64,000 bases of DNA, taken from positions 34,522,303-34,586,302 of the forward strand of contig OX381721.1 of the NCBI GenBank assembly GCA_947462335.1, written 5' to 3'. This stretch comes from Harmothoe impar. Its lineage: Eukaryota > Annelida > Polychaeta > Phyllodocida > Polynoidae. The notes under the pieces were generated by a model. It saw only the letters and a program-made list of their open reading frames with translations, did no database searches and had not been told where the DNA came from. Shown in pieces: positions 22,674 through 30,600 of the stretch. The position numbers and the translations under genes are program-made. Positions within the stretch are counted from its first letter, which is position 1; every line of letters starts with the position of its first letter.

Positions 22674-23226
22674 AGTAGTATAGTATGTATCGGAACGGGA
22701 CTATAGTTAACTACTGTTTATTACTCAATCGACCTGCAGCCAATCAGAAGCCTCCATTTGACCGGAAGTGACGTCACATGCCCATATAAGGGCATACCGG
22801 AAGTGACGTCACGTGACCTTGACCTAGTTAGAGGTCAAGGTCATGACGCAGCCAATCAGAGGCTTCCATTTGACCGGAAGTGACGTCACACGTCCATATA
22901 AGGGCATACCGGAAGTGACGTCATGCGACCTTCACATGTCCATATAAGGGCATACCGGAAGTGACGTCACGTGACCTTGACTTAGTAAGAGGCTTCTGAT
23001 TGGCTGGTACACCGGAAGTGACCCATTATGCAAATGAGGGGACTACTTCCGGTCAAATGGAGACCCCTGATTGGTTGGGTCATGAAGAAATATGTCTCTT
23101 AATTTTTTTTTGTTTAGGAAGTGATCGACTTTAGGATCACGTGACCGGAAGTGACCTGATGAGTCACGTGACTAGAAGTGACGACGACACATGCTTTAAT
23201 TAGGCGATCAGCAGCGACTGGAGGAA
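22674..23226. repeat. Left terminal inverted repeat
   Basis: The outermost ~90 bp matches 30564-30653 in reverse complement almost base for base (GGAACGGGACTATAGTTAA.., TTTATTACTCAATCGACCTG, GCCAATCAG). The innermost part (TTTAGGAAGTG, CTAGAAGTGACGACG, CACATGCTTTAAT, GGCGATCAGC) matches 29567-29680. The middle differs by motif-array rearrangement. Confidence 0.85.
22738..23030 (+). promoter_or_regulatory. CArG + ETS + CRE module array in the left arm
   Basis: Three perfect CArG boxes CCATATAAGG (22782-22791, 22894-22903, 22940-22949) are each followed 5 bp later by CCGGAAGTGACGTCA, an ETS site fused to a full CRE (22797, 22909, 22955). Further ETS sites start at 22762, 22874 and 23012; inverted CCAAT boxes (GCCAATCAG, GATTGGCTG) and CACGTGAC words are interspersed. 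CArG with adjacent ETS is the layout of a serum response element bound by SRF and ternary-complex factors; adding a CRE resembles immediate-early promoters. That these sites work is inference. Confidence 0.7.
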
Positions 23227-23424
23227 GTGTCACTTTAAGAGGACACGCTAGTTAATTGTTATAATTTTTTTTACTTACTAATGAAAGAAGACGTATGAAA
23301 ATAAAACACAACAATAATTTTATTTATTTTTTTATTTTCTTTTTTTCAATTCTAATAAACACGCTATTTTTGAATAGATGCGCTCAATCAATCAATAACA
23401 CACTTTTTTTTCATATTTTTAAAG

Positions 23425-23535
23425 GACTTGTTGTCACACCGTTAGAATGCACGCGACGCTTATAATACAAGTAGCGCACGTCATCTTTCTCTATGGTGTA
23501 AGTGTCCACTTTTGGTTCGTACCACTTTGAAATTT
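23425..23535 (-). other. Possible short C-terminal exon
   Basis: On the minus strand a ~42-codon open stretch reads with protein-like composition (segments such as KWYEPKVDTYTIEKDDV and RYLYYKRRV) and ends in a stop. It has no start codon and no proven splice acceptor; ATTTCAAG just before the tryptophan is a weak candidate. It could be the tail of a spliced gene of the element or chance. Confidence 0.2.
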
Positions 23536-23734
23536 CTATTTACCGCAAGGAGAGTTTTTCGTTTGCGAAAACATCTAAGATGACGACTGGTTCTTTAGGG
23601 TTTTGTTACTTCTGTACACTTTTTGCACGCCATCTCTTTTTTTGGGATTTTCTTTCACTGGTGCTGCTGACTCGATCGTAGCAAATGTAAGTCTTAGGGT
23701 TGAGACTTAGGATCCCGTCACCTTCCCACGCCGT

Positions 23735-23989
23735 TTACATAAGCTCTGAAGTTCTCAGATCGTGAAGGTAACGTCTCTCACAACATCCGCCGGGCGGCGG
23801 ACACCATTTTCGCACTTTTTTCCGTTTTATCTTCACGAAAAGCTCTAAGTGATCCTCACACACCGATGTCGGAATCTGCTTTCGTTTCTTTCTGAAGTAT
23901 GTCTCTCTCAGGCGAGGTTTGACTACACAGAGGCAAATATCAGAGGCACCCAATAGCGCTAATTCTACTCTCAGACAAGGGTCAGGCAC
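23735..23989 (-). CDS. Hypothetical 84-aa basic ORF in the element
   Basis: A short minus-strand frame with a Lys/Arg-rich middle (YFRKKRKQIP, KIKRKKVRKW) and five cysteines, three of them in a CPPPGGCC cluster near the C-terminus. Its 5' part overlaps the left arm of the large palindrome at 23954-24299, which weakens it as a gene. No family recognised. Confidence 0.25.
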   Translation of the reverse strand: MPDPCLRVELALLGASDICLCVVKPRLRETYFRKKRKQIPTSVCEDHLELFVKIKRKKVRKWCPPPGGCCERRYLHDLRTSELM

Positions 23990-24299
23990 TGCTGGACTAT
24001 AATAGATGGGTCAAGGGCTATTCTAGTGAGGGTCAGGCTACGCCTGACATTCAATAACAAGCTGGACTTTGGCAAACTTGCTTGAAAGTCTGACCATGCG
24101 GGATCCTCATGCCATAGTCTGGCAATGCTGAACTCTTGGGAGAGTATGCTGGACTCTTGCTGACCAGACTTTCAAGCAAATTTGCCAAAGTCCAGCTTGT
24201 TATTGAATGTCCGGCGTAGCCTGACCCTCAGTAGAATAGTCCTTGACCCATCTATTATAGTCCAGCAGCGCCTGACCCTTGTATGAGAGTAGTATTGGC
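23954..24299. repeat. Long hairpin inside the Polinton-like element
   Basis: Left arm about 23954-24095 and right arm about 24161-24299 are inverted copies of about 140 bp: CAAGGGTCAGGC, CTGGACTATAATAGATGGGT, CAATAACAAGCTGGACTTTG and GCTTGAAAGTCTG on the left all return on the right. The ~65-nt loop contains GCTGGACTCTTG-like words related to the arms. Confidence 0.8.
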
Positions 24300-24596
24300 G
24301 ACATTTACCCGTGTGTACGGTGGGAGGAGGGGGTTCACAGCCACAGCTTGCGCTTATAGAGCGCTACTAGCGGAGGTCTGGATGAGGAGACTACGGCGTT
24401 TGTCTTAAAAAAAAATAGCCATGGCACATGTCGATGTCGCTTAATTATGCTCATATCTCATGGCGATTTTAAGAATTGCTCATGTCACCTGTCACTATGT
24501 TTTTCAAGCTTCATGTCAAATGTCACTAGGTCTCATGTCGAATGTCGATGCTAAGAAACAGACATGACGTCATCTCGAATTTAGCGGTCTACACTA

Positions 24597-24935
24597 CCGC
24601 TGCTGCTGCTGCTGCTGCTTGTGCAGCTCGTGCAGCTGTTGCAGCTGCTGACAGCTGCAGCTGCTGTAGTTGCTGACGCTGTCACGGATGCTGTTGACAG
24701 ATGCTGCTGCTTGTGCTGCGCGTGCAGCCGCTGCTGCGGCTGCTGACGTTGTCACGGATTCTGCTGACAGTTGCTACTGCTTGGACTGCTTGCGCTGCTC
24801 GTGCAGCTGCTGCAGCTGCTGACGATGTCACGGATACTGTTGACAGATGTGGCTGCTTGTGCAGCTGCTGCTGCTGCTGACGATGTCACGGATGCTGCTG
24901 ACAGATGCTGCTGCTTGTGCTGCACGAGACTGAGT
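24597..24935. repeat. CTG-rich repeat with four GTCACGGAT units
   Basis: GCTGCTGAC.[A/T]TGTCACGGAT.CTG.TGACAG recurs with GTCACGGAT at 24681, 24751, 24827 and 24885 (spacing 70, 76 and 58), separated by GCTGCT and GTGCAGCT runs. On the plus strand one frame reads Ala/Cys-rich with stops. It mirrors, in opposite orientation, the CAG-rich Ala-coding tract of the death-domain gene at 28089-28310. Confidence 0.6.
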
Positions 24936-24984
24936 AGCCGCTATTACTAATGCTACTAATACTAGTATGAGAAAATACATTTAG

Positions 24985-25836
24985 TCAGTTGATTAAATCA
25001 AGGAGGTTTTCTGACTTCAGTGGATCTTTTAGCCATCGGCCACGGGCAAAACTTGAAACCATTTTATACATGGGACAATTGGCAGAGTCGAAACGTGTTG
25101 GTACGATGGGGTCGATCATGTTCATCATCAGTTCAGGCAAAGGAAGTGTGTCGACAGCACGCGAAAACTTCATGTCTGAATGTTTCAACACAAGACTTTT
25201 TATCACACTCACACAGCTGCTTTGAAGAGTGAATCCTTGACCAAACTTGTGCTTTTCCAACACAGCTTTGGCCTCTTTCTTTGCAGTAAGGGATCTCTCT
25301 TTCGGGTTCATCTCAGTGCTGTCTAGCATGTCCTCAAAGTCTTTAACATAATGTTCCAACGGGCTACAAATGATGGACTCCACATCATCGTCTGCATATG
25401 TCGTCTCCTCGCACCATATTGTGTCTTCGTCTGTTTCGAATTCCGTCATTTTCTTGACAATCTCCTCCTGAGTGCCTTGCATATATCGAAGCTCCTTCAA
25501 GGAGTTGATAACTTGTATGGCGAAGACTGACAAACTTGAAGGAATTTCACCACAGTCAGGCCAAGTATACGGAGCTAAGAAAAATAGCTCTAACAAAATC
25601 TTCTCCCTCTGTCCAAATGAAACTACTGTTCCGATGAAGTTGAAGCATGCTTCTATCCATTGCTCTTTGGTGACGTCCTTCCAATGTTTCTTTACCTCAC
25701 ACGCATCATAGGGCACTGTTTCTCTTCTTGCTTCAAGTGGGAGTTGCTTTTTCTTTCTTGGACTCATTTCGAGAGGGTTTCGATGCTCTGTAGCGTCAAC
25801 ACTTTCATAAATAAAGAAAATAGCAGAACTAATCAT
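24985..25836 (-). CDS. Uncharacterised 283-aa protein of the Polinton-like element
   Basis: Intronless frame with two possible starts. ATG at 25836 (A at -3) would give a hydrophobic N-terminus (IFFIY). ATG at 25767 (residue 24) would give MSPRKKKQLP, a nuclear-localisation-like start. The body looks globular and mostly helical: Trp-rich segment HWKDVTKEQWIEACFNF (about 48-64), hydrophobic ILLELFFLAPYTW (about 80-92), an acidic linker (TEFETDEDTIWCEE, about 128-141), then a Lys/Glu-rich helix and a C-terminal basic segment. A TATA-like TACATAAG lies at about 25928-25935 on this strand. I recognise no domain; it is neither a polymerase, an integrase nor an obvious capsid protein. Composition and lack of internal repeats argue that it is a real gene. 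Confidence 0.6.
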   Translation of the reverse strand: MISSAIFFIYESVDATEHRNPLEMSPRKKKQLPLEARRETVPYDACEVKKHWKDVTKEQWIEACFNFIGTVVSFGQREKILLELFFLAPYTWPDCGEIPSSLSVFAIQVINSLKELRYMQGTQEEIVKKMTEFETDEDTIWCEETTYADDDVESIICSPLEHYVKDFEDMLDSTEMNPKERSLTAKKEAKAVLEKHKFGQGFTLQSSCVSVIKSLVLKHSDMKFSRAVDTLPLPELMMNMIDPIVPTRFDSANCPMYKMVSSFARGRWLKDPLKSENLLDLIN

Positions 25837-26438
25837 CGTAACGTGCTGAGCGAGCGTAGAGTGGACGATGCTACGAAGATGAAGGGCGGGTGGAGAAAGT
25901 GTGACTGGTGAGAGCGGTGTTTCACTCCTTATGTACCCTATCCTAGATAAGCCTCTTAAACGGCTGAAAAGACTCTCTCAGTACAGAGCTTCTACCGCAG
26001 GTGGGTTTAGACTTAAGCAGCTTAGTTCACACACATGTCTGTTAGAAAAGCTACTTGCACACCTGCCTTCCCTTTTCACTAGTATTCACCCTCTGCCGAC
26101 TTATAAGACACCTATACACTCCTTCTCGTGAAATCTATGGAAGATGATGGAAGTACCACCGACTAGATTTTCTTTGATCAGAGCGTGGAGGACGGCGTCG
26201 AAGGGAGGGAGCGTTGTGAACACAGCTTATAGGTTTTGGAAGAGGACCTGTAAAGTCAAACTGGCGAGAGAGATCTCGTCTTTCAACATGACAATGCTGC
26301 GATCTTGGAAAAAATTAGCGTGATTTTTTCAAAAGCTTAATGAAAAGTTCGTGTCAGCGTCGCAAAGTTTCCGTACTTCTTCGCAAGCGACGGTGTTTTC
26401 CATCTTTGAGAGGAGCTCTTCCAAAGTTTCTGAATTAG

Positions 26439-26792
26439 TTATAGTAGGGAGCGGTTGTAATGAGAGTTGCGTTGTTCTGGGAGACGTGAAAGTAGCGCAG
26501 TATGTTCTTGTCTTCTCTGTGTTGTAACAGTAAGCCTACCGAGAAACTCGCTTTTTATCATTGTGTGAAGCGGATTGCGACGCATAGTATCTACAGCGTC
26601 ACTCAACTCGCCGGTTGGTAGTTTGACGTTTGTTACACTCACGCGAGTCCCGTGCATCCTGACACTCGTTCGTATTGCAGGCCAATTCGCCGTGAACGTT
26701 TCCTCACCGTTCGGTACAGCGCATGTACGTGGAGGGATAGTCACCTCGTCCAGAGATTCGCGTCGACAGGTGATCTTTTCAGCAATCGACAT
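26439..26792 (-). CDS. Hypothetical 117-aa protein of the Polinton-like element
   Basis: ATG at 26792 has G at -3; residues include SLDEVTIPPRTCAVPNGEE near the N-terminus and an Arg-rich C-terminus. No family recognised and no clear TATA box upstream. It lies between the 283-aa gene and the death-domain gene on the same strand. It might be one exon of a longer gene; moderate amino-acid diversity favours coding over chance. Confidence 0.4.
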   Translation of the reverse strand: MSIAEKITCRRESLDEVTIPPRTCAVPNGEETFTANWPAIRTSVRMHGTRVSVTNVKLPTGELSDAVDTMRRNPLHTMIKSEFLGRLTVTTQRRQEHTALLSRLPEQRNSHYNRSLL

Positions 26793-27072
26793 CGCCGCAT
26801 AGAGAGCAAAACTTAGGTATTGTTCTTGATTTTTCTACGGGTCACTCGTGATTGTACGGTCTTTTAAAAATTTTGAAACACTTTTCGCAAACGTCCTGCG
26901 TCATGTTTTTCTTTTTTTTGTTTTTTCACTTATTTACCAATTATTTAAAAAAATAAAACGTTATTTATCACTTCGAAGACTAGACACCTCTTACCACACG
27001 ATACTATTAGCATTGTGAAAGGTGACTGTAGTCTAGGATCGAATTCAACAGATGACCATCTTACTGCAGGGA

Positions 27073-27612
27073 TCAGACAAGAGTGGTCAACACTGGAGTG
27101 TCACAGCTCACTTTTATGTCTTTGGGTACAGCTGCATACAACCCTTGAACATACATTGCGACGTCGCTGCGACCCATGTCGTCTTGCAACACTTTCATCA
27201 GAGCCATAGGCTCAGACGTCTCGTTGTACTTCCAAGCTCTCAGCACTTCATAGACAGGGTTCTTCACAGTCCTGTCAGAAGGCACAGGTTGAGAGATGAA
27301 AGCTACTTCATGAGAAGTCAACCCTAAGTAGATCCCTATGGTCTTCCAGTCTCTAGGGCAGAGCTCAGCTAAAAGAGAGAAATATTTCTGCACTTTCCAC
27401 TCCATGTCTCCACTCTCTAAGCCATCCCACATGTCATGCTTGTCCATGTACTCACGTGAGAATTTGATGAGGTCCATACGGTAAGATTCTTCCAAGGCGG
27501 CGGCTAGGTCCTTCCACCTAGTAGTACAACTTTTCTGGTACCAAGTAGTGAACATTTCTCTAGCTTGAGTTATGACACTTGTCTCACAACTGAGATATCC
27601 CATATCCTTCAA
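27073..27612 (-). CDS. Death-domain protein, downstream reading frame (C-terminal half of DD1 plus DD2)
   Basis: This frame has no good ATG upstream of its conserved sequence and begins inside a death domain that started in the preceding frame. Residues about 17-57 (TQAREMFTTWYQKS.., TRWKDLAAALEES, MDLIKF) match the second half of a death domain: helix 4, the W-x-K segment and an L-x-x-AL motif. Residues 71-157 form a complete second death domain with the typical CPRDWKTIGIYLGLTSHEV signature and an LRAWKYNE helix ending in a GRSDVAMYV-like last helix. Death domains assemble adaptor complexes in apoptosis and innate signalling. It should be joined to the upstream frame by a +1 shift, an undetected processing step, or a sequence error; otherwise this is a broken gene. 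Confidence 0.7.
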   Translation of the reverse strand: MKDMGYLSCETSVITQAREMFTTWYQKSCTTRWKDLAAALEESYRMDLIKFSREYMDKHDMWDGLESGDMEWKVQKYFSLLAELCPRDWKTIGIYLGLTSHEVAFISQPVPSDRTVKNPVYEVLRAWKYNETSEPMALMKVLQDDMGRSDVAMYVQGLYAAVPKDIKVSCDTPVLTTLV

Positions 27613-28213
27613 GGTATGAACCTAACCGTATGTAATCTGATGTCGGCAACTTACTACTTATTTTCAGTAGCATAGCGTCTGACAAGTATCCTAACGGCTC
27701 TGCTTTGAAGTATGATGATACAGGTACTACTGCAGCAGAACCAATAACAGGAGCAGCGTCTGCGCTGGTATCCGACGACTCGTTGTCGGAACAGGGCAAC
27801 CACACGACTTCGTAAGGTGGTGGTGAGGGCAGTCGCCACGGACCGGACGCGCTACCAGTGGAAATGAGGTCGAAAAACGGACTGTGCGCCTCGTCGTCAG
27901 CGTCGTTCTCTGTCTCACCCTGTTGCTTTAGGGCATGTATGTCTACTACGCGCTGCTGGGGCTGAGTGTCCGAATAGCTGTAAGTCTCAGCGCGAGCGGC
28001 GTTGATGGCGTCGGTTGATGTAGCGGTGGAGAGGTTCTGTGCAACGTGCTGCGTGTCAGTACTAGTAGCGGCAGTCGCAGCAAGAGGTGTAGCAGCAGCA
28101 GCAGCAGCAGCAGGTGCAGCAGTAGCAGGCGCAGCAGTAGCAGGCACAGCAGCAGCAGGCGCAGCAGTCTCAGCAGGCGCAGCAGTAGCAGGGGCAGCAG
28201 TAGCAGGCGCAGC

Positions 28214-28244
<31 letters not shown>

Positions 28245-28540
28245 CGAAGATCACCAGCAGCCGCAGCAGGCGCAGCAGTAGCAGCAGCAGCAGCGTGCTT
28301 AGCAGTAACAACCGTCGCGAGTGTAACAACGTCGCTACCACGACGACTACTACTACCACTACTACTGCTGCGTGCGCTCGCTACAGCGGGAGGGTGATAA
28401 GACCAAGCGGTTGCGGTGGTAGTCTCAATTTCTGTAGCAAGAGGAGACGCTGACGCTAAACGATCACCGTTCTGCGTACTCTTCTTGTTCTTGAACTCGA
28501 TTAGATCCTTGGACGACACTAGTTGTTGTGTTTTGCTCAT
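27584..28540 (-). CDS. Death-domain protein, upstream reading frame (start, Ala-rich linker, N-half of DD1)
   Basis: ATG at 28540 lies in a near-ideal context (ACCACCATGAG), 60 bp below a TATA box, and gives 318 residues. Layout: a short Lys-rich start (MSKTQQLVSSKDLIEFKNKK), a Ser/Thr-rich part, an Ala-rich low-complexity tract encoded by imperfect CAG/GCN repeats (roughly residues 75-155), an acidic/Ser-rich linker with a PPPY motif at about 240-243, and finally residues about 287-318 with LSDAMLLKISSKLPTSDYI, helices 1-2 of a death domain. The frame stops at UGA (27584-27586) exactly where helix 3 should follow. Both frames are open over about 27587-27620. PPxY motifs bind WW domains of Nedd4-type ligases; whether this one does is unknown. 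Confidence 0.7.
28089..28310. repeat. CAG/GCN tandem tract within the death-domain gene
   Basis: Imperfect repeats of GCAGCAG[T/C]AGCAGGC encode the poly-Ala/Ala-Pro linker on the minus strand. The tract is likely length-polymorphic. Long Ser/Arg- or Ala-rich frames on the plus strand here are shadows. Confidence 0.8.
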
Positions 28541-28599
28541 GGTGGTGACTGTAGAGAGCAGCAAAAGACTGAGTGAGTGAATGAGTGTTTCCAGCCCCC

Positions 28600-28607
28600 T
28601 TATATAC
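28600..28607 (-). promoter_or_regulatory. TATA box of the death-domain gene
   Basis: TATATAAG on the minus strand, 60 bp upstream of the ATG at 28540, preceded by GAAGGAG. This implies a very short 5' leader of about 30 nt, a compact arrangement typical of virus-like elements. Confidence 0.6.
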
Positions 28608-28621
28608 TCCTTCTCGCTTCT

Positions 28622-29004
28622 AGAGCTAAGCTACTTACAGCTCTGTTCAGCTGCCGCCGGCTGACCAGCGGCCATTCACAAAGAGAAACAAAAAGACTTA
28701 AGGTATGACGTTTTCAGCTGGATCCCTTTCCCCCTCCCCTTTGAGAGATCGACTGACATGAGCTAAGCTACTTACTGCCTTGTTCAGCAATTCAACGTGC
28801 GTTAGCTGTATAAAGGATTAAGCAGTTGCTGCCGCCGGCTGACCGGCGGACATTCACAAAGAGAAACAAAAGACATAAGTCATGACGTTTTCAGCTGGAT
28901 CTCTTTCCCCCCTTTTTTGAGAGATCGACTGCCATGAGCGGGCGGTGTACCGACTGTGCTAATTCAACGCGCATTAGCTGTATAAAGGATTAAGCAGTCA
29001 TGAG
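28622..29004. repeat. Tandem duplication upstream of the death-domain gene
   Basis: A block with GCTAAGCTACTTAC, CTGTTCAG, GCCGCCGGCTGACC, CATTCACAAAGAGAAAC, ATGACGTTTTCAGCTGGAT and GAGAGATCGACTG occurs at 28622-28762 and again at 28763-28945. The second copy has gained a segment containing TTAGCTGTATAAAGGATTAA, which itself recurs at about 28975-29000. Each copy carries a TGACGTTT half-CRE. Plus-strand TATAAAGG words sit at 28808 and 28981, so a divergent promoter is possible, though no plus-strand gene follows. Confidence 0.7.
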
Positions 29005-29689
29005 CTTAGAGTGTGTATACAAAAAAACTACAGGAGGCGTGTGGTGTGAAGCAGGACCCCCTAAGACGGGTGTGTCTGTCTGTGAGTAGAGTCGTGTGCA
29101 TGTGGTGAGCGACTTAAGTGTAAAACAAAAAAAATCACCGCCTCCTGCCGTGGTGAGTAGACTGGCCGGCGGCGGCTGGCTAGTTCAATAGGGGTGACAG
29201 CTGACTAAGGCTGTGCATGAAAATCTGATTTTCACCTGACCTCTGACGTTTGTTACAATGAATGCCAAAGGGGGAGAGAGTCGTCCTCAGGTAGGGGGTA
29301 GGAGGTAAAGCTATGGATAAGGAAAAAACACCATTTTCAGCTGGCTTCCACAGATGGCGATGACATACCCCTCGTCATCTAAGCTCTTAAGAAGCTCTTA
29401 AGGAGCGGAGCAGCTGCTAGACAGCTGGGGTGCTGTTGGAAATAGGATTAAACTCCCTCTGTATAAAAGCTCTGATTTCTGTTGGAAAAAAACCATATCA
29501 ACTCTGACCACAGTAACGTATACTACCACCACCACCAGCACCACCGCCGCCGCTACTGCTGCCGCCGCCAGTCACAGCTGATCGCCTCATTAAAGCATGT
29601 GACGTCGTCACTTCTAGTCACATGCTTCATCAAGTCGCTTCCAGTCGCGTGATCTTAAAGACCCTCACTTCCTAAACAAAAAAAACGAA

Positions 29690-29729
29690 GAGACACGCTT
29701 CTTCCTCTCGAGAGGAAGAAGCGTGTCTC
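29690..29729. repeat. Perfect 40-bp palindrome
   Basis: Each 20-bp half reads GAGACACGCTTCTTCCTCTC and its exact complement, meeting at CTC/GAG with no loop. Part of the half-site (GAGACACGC / GTGTCTC) is shared with the left arm's ATGTCTCTT region, so it probably arose by local inversion-duplication of arm sequence. Confidence 0.85.
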
Positions 29730-29784
29730 TCGATTGAAATCTTTTTCTTTTCTTTTTTTCTTAAAAGAGACAAACGCCCCTTAG

Positions 29785-29940
29785 AGTGCCCCCCCACCCC
29801 CCTAGAGTGCCCCCCTCCCCCCTCCCCCCCTCCCCCCCCCACCACTCGCCCCATGCATCCTAAAAGCGCCCCCCTCCCCATGCATCTTAAAGGGGCCCCC
29901 CTCCCCTCCCCTCCCCTCCCCTCCCCTCCCCCCCCCCTTT
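29785..29940. repeat. C-rich low-complexity tract
   Basis: CCCCCCTCCCC-type repeats with tandem GCATC[C/T]TAAA.G[C/G]GCCCCCCT units of about 35 bp. It is part of the expansion of the right arm. Confidence 0.75.
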
Positions 29941-30078
29941 ATACACTCTAAAGAACGCTTCTACCTAGTTCAATAAGTCACTTCCAGTCGCTCGTAAAAC
30001 AATAAAAAATGAAAAAAAAAAACAAACTTATATCGTAGTGTTTTTTATTAGTTTACCGAAAAAAATAAGAGACTCGCC

Positions 30079-30163
30079 TCCTTCTCCTCCTCCTCCTCCT
30101 CCTCCTCCTCCTCCTCCTCCTCCTCCTCCTCCTCCTCCTCCTCCTCCTCCTCCTCCTCCTCCA
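30079..30163. repeat. (CCT)n / (GGA)n microsatellite
   Basis: About 27 uninterrupted CCT (TCC) triplets. Poly-Pro and poly-Gly frames across it are artefacts. Confidence 0.9.
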
Positions 30164-30239
30164 AAAAAAAAGATATCACATTTTAAAGCGCGTGACCCCT
30201 TAAAGACGCTCATCTCTTCATTAAGTCGCGTGACGTCAC

Positions 30240-30600
30240 TTCTTCTTCTTCTTCTTCCGGTCACGTGATCAATCAGGTCACTTCCGGTCACACGTTCCTC
30301 AATCAGGTCACTCACTTCCGGTTGGCCATTAGGTCATGTGACGTCACTTCCGGTCACGTGACTCATCAGGTCACTTCCGGTCACGTGATCCTAAAGTAGG
30401 TCACTTCCGGTCCCCTAAGTAGGTCATATGACGTCACTTCCGGTCCATAAGTAGGTCATATGACCTCACTTCCGGTCATGTGACCAAATGGCGGCCTCTG
30501 ATTGGCTAACTAGGTCACGTGACCTCACCACTAATCCCCTAAGTAGGTCACTTCCGGTCACGTGACCAAATGGAGGCCTCTGATTGGCTGCAGGTCGATT
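30240..30600 (-). promoter_or_regulatory. ETS/CRE/E-box array in the right arm
   Basis: On the minus strand CCGGAAGTGA occurs about nine times, several extending to CCGGAAGTGACGTCA. CACGTGAC or CATGTGAC words usually follow, and two CCAAT boxes (GCCAATCAG) lie near 30500 and 30580. Unlike the left arm, no CArG box is present. Orientation is outward-to-inward, mirroring the left arm. Confidence 0.65.

Noticed and set aside
27647..27656. Possible splice donor GTAAGT on the minus strand inside death domain 1
   Set aside because: Using it would cut through helix 1-2 of a domain that otherwise reads continuously up to the UGA, so it does not explain the frame change.
28002..28453. Ser/Arg- and Ala-rich frames on the plus strand
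   Set aside because: Shadows of the CAG-rich tract coding Ala on the minus strand, where death-domain homology supports the coding sense.
30028..30315. Poly-Gly and poly-Pro frames
   Set aside because: They arise from the (CCT)n microsatellite in the right arm of the element.
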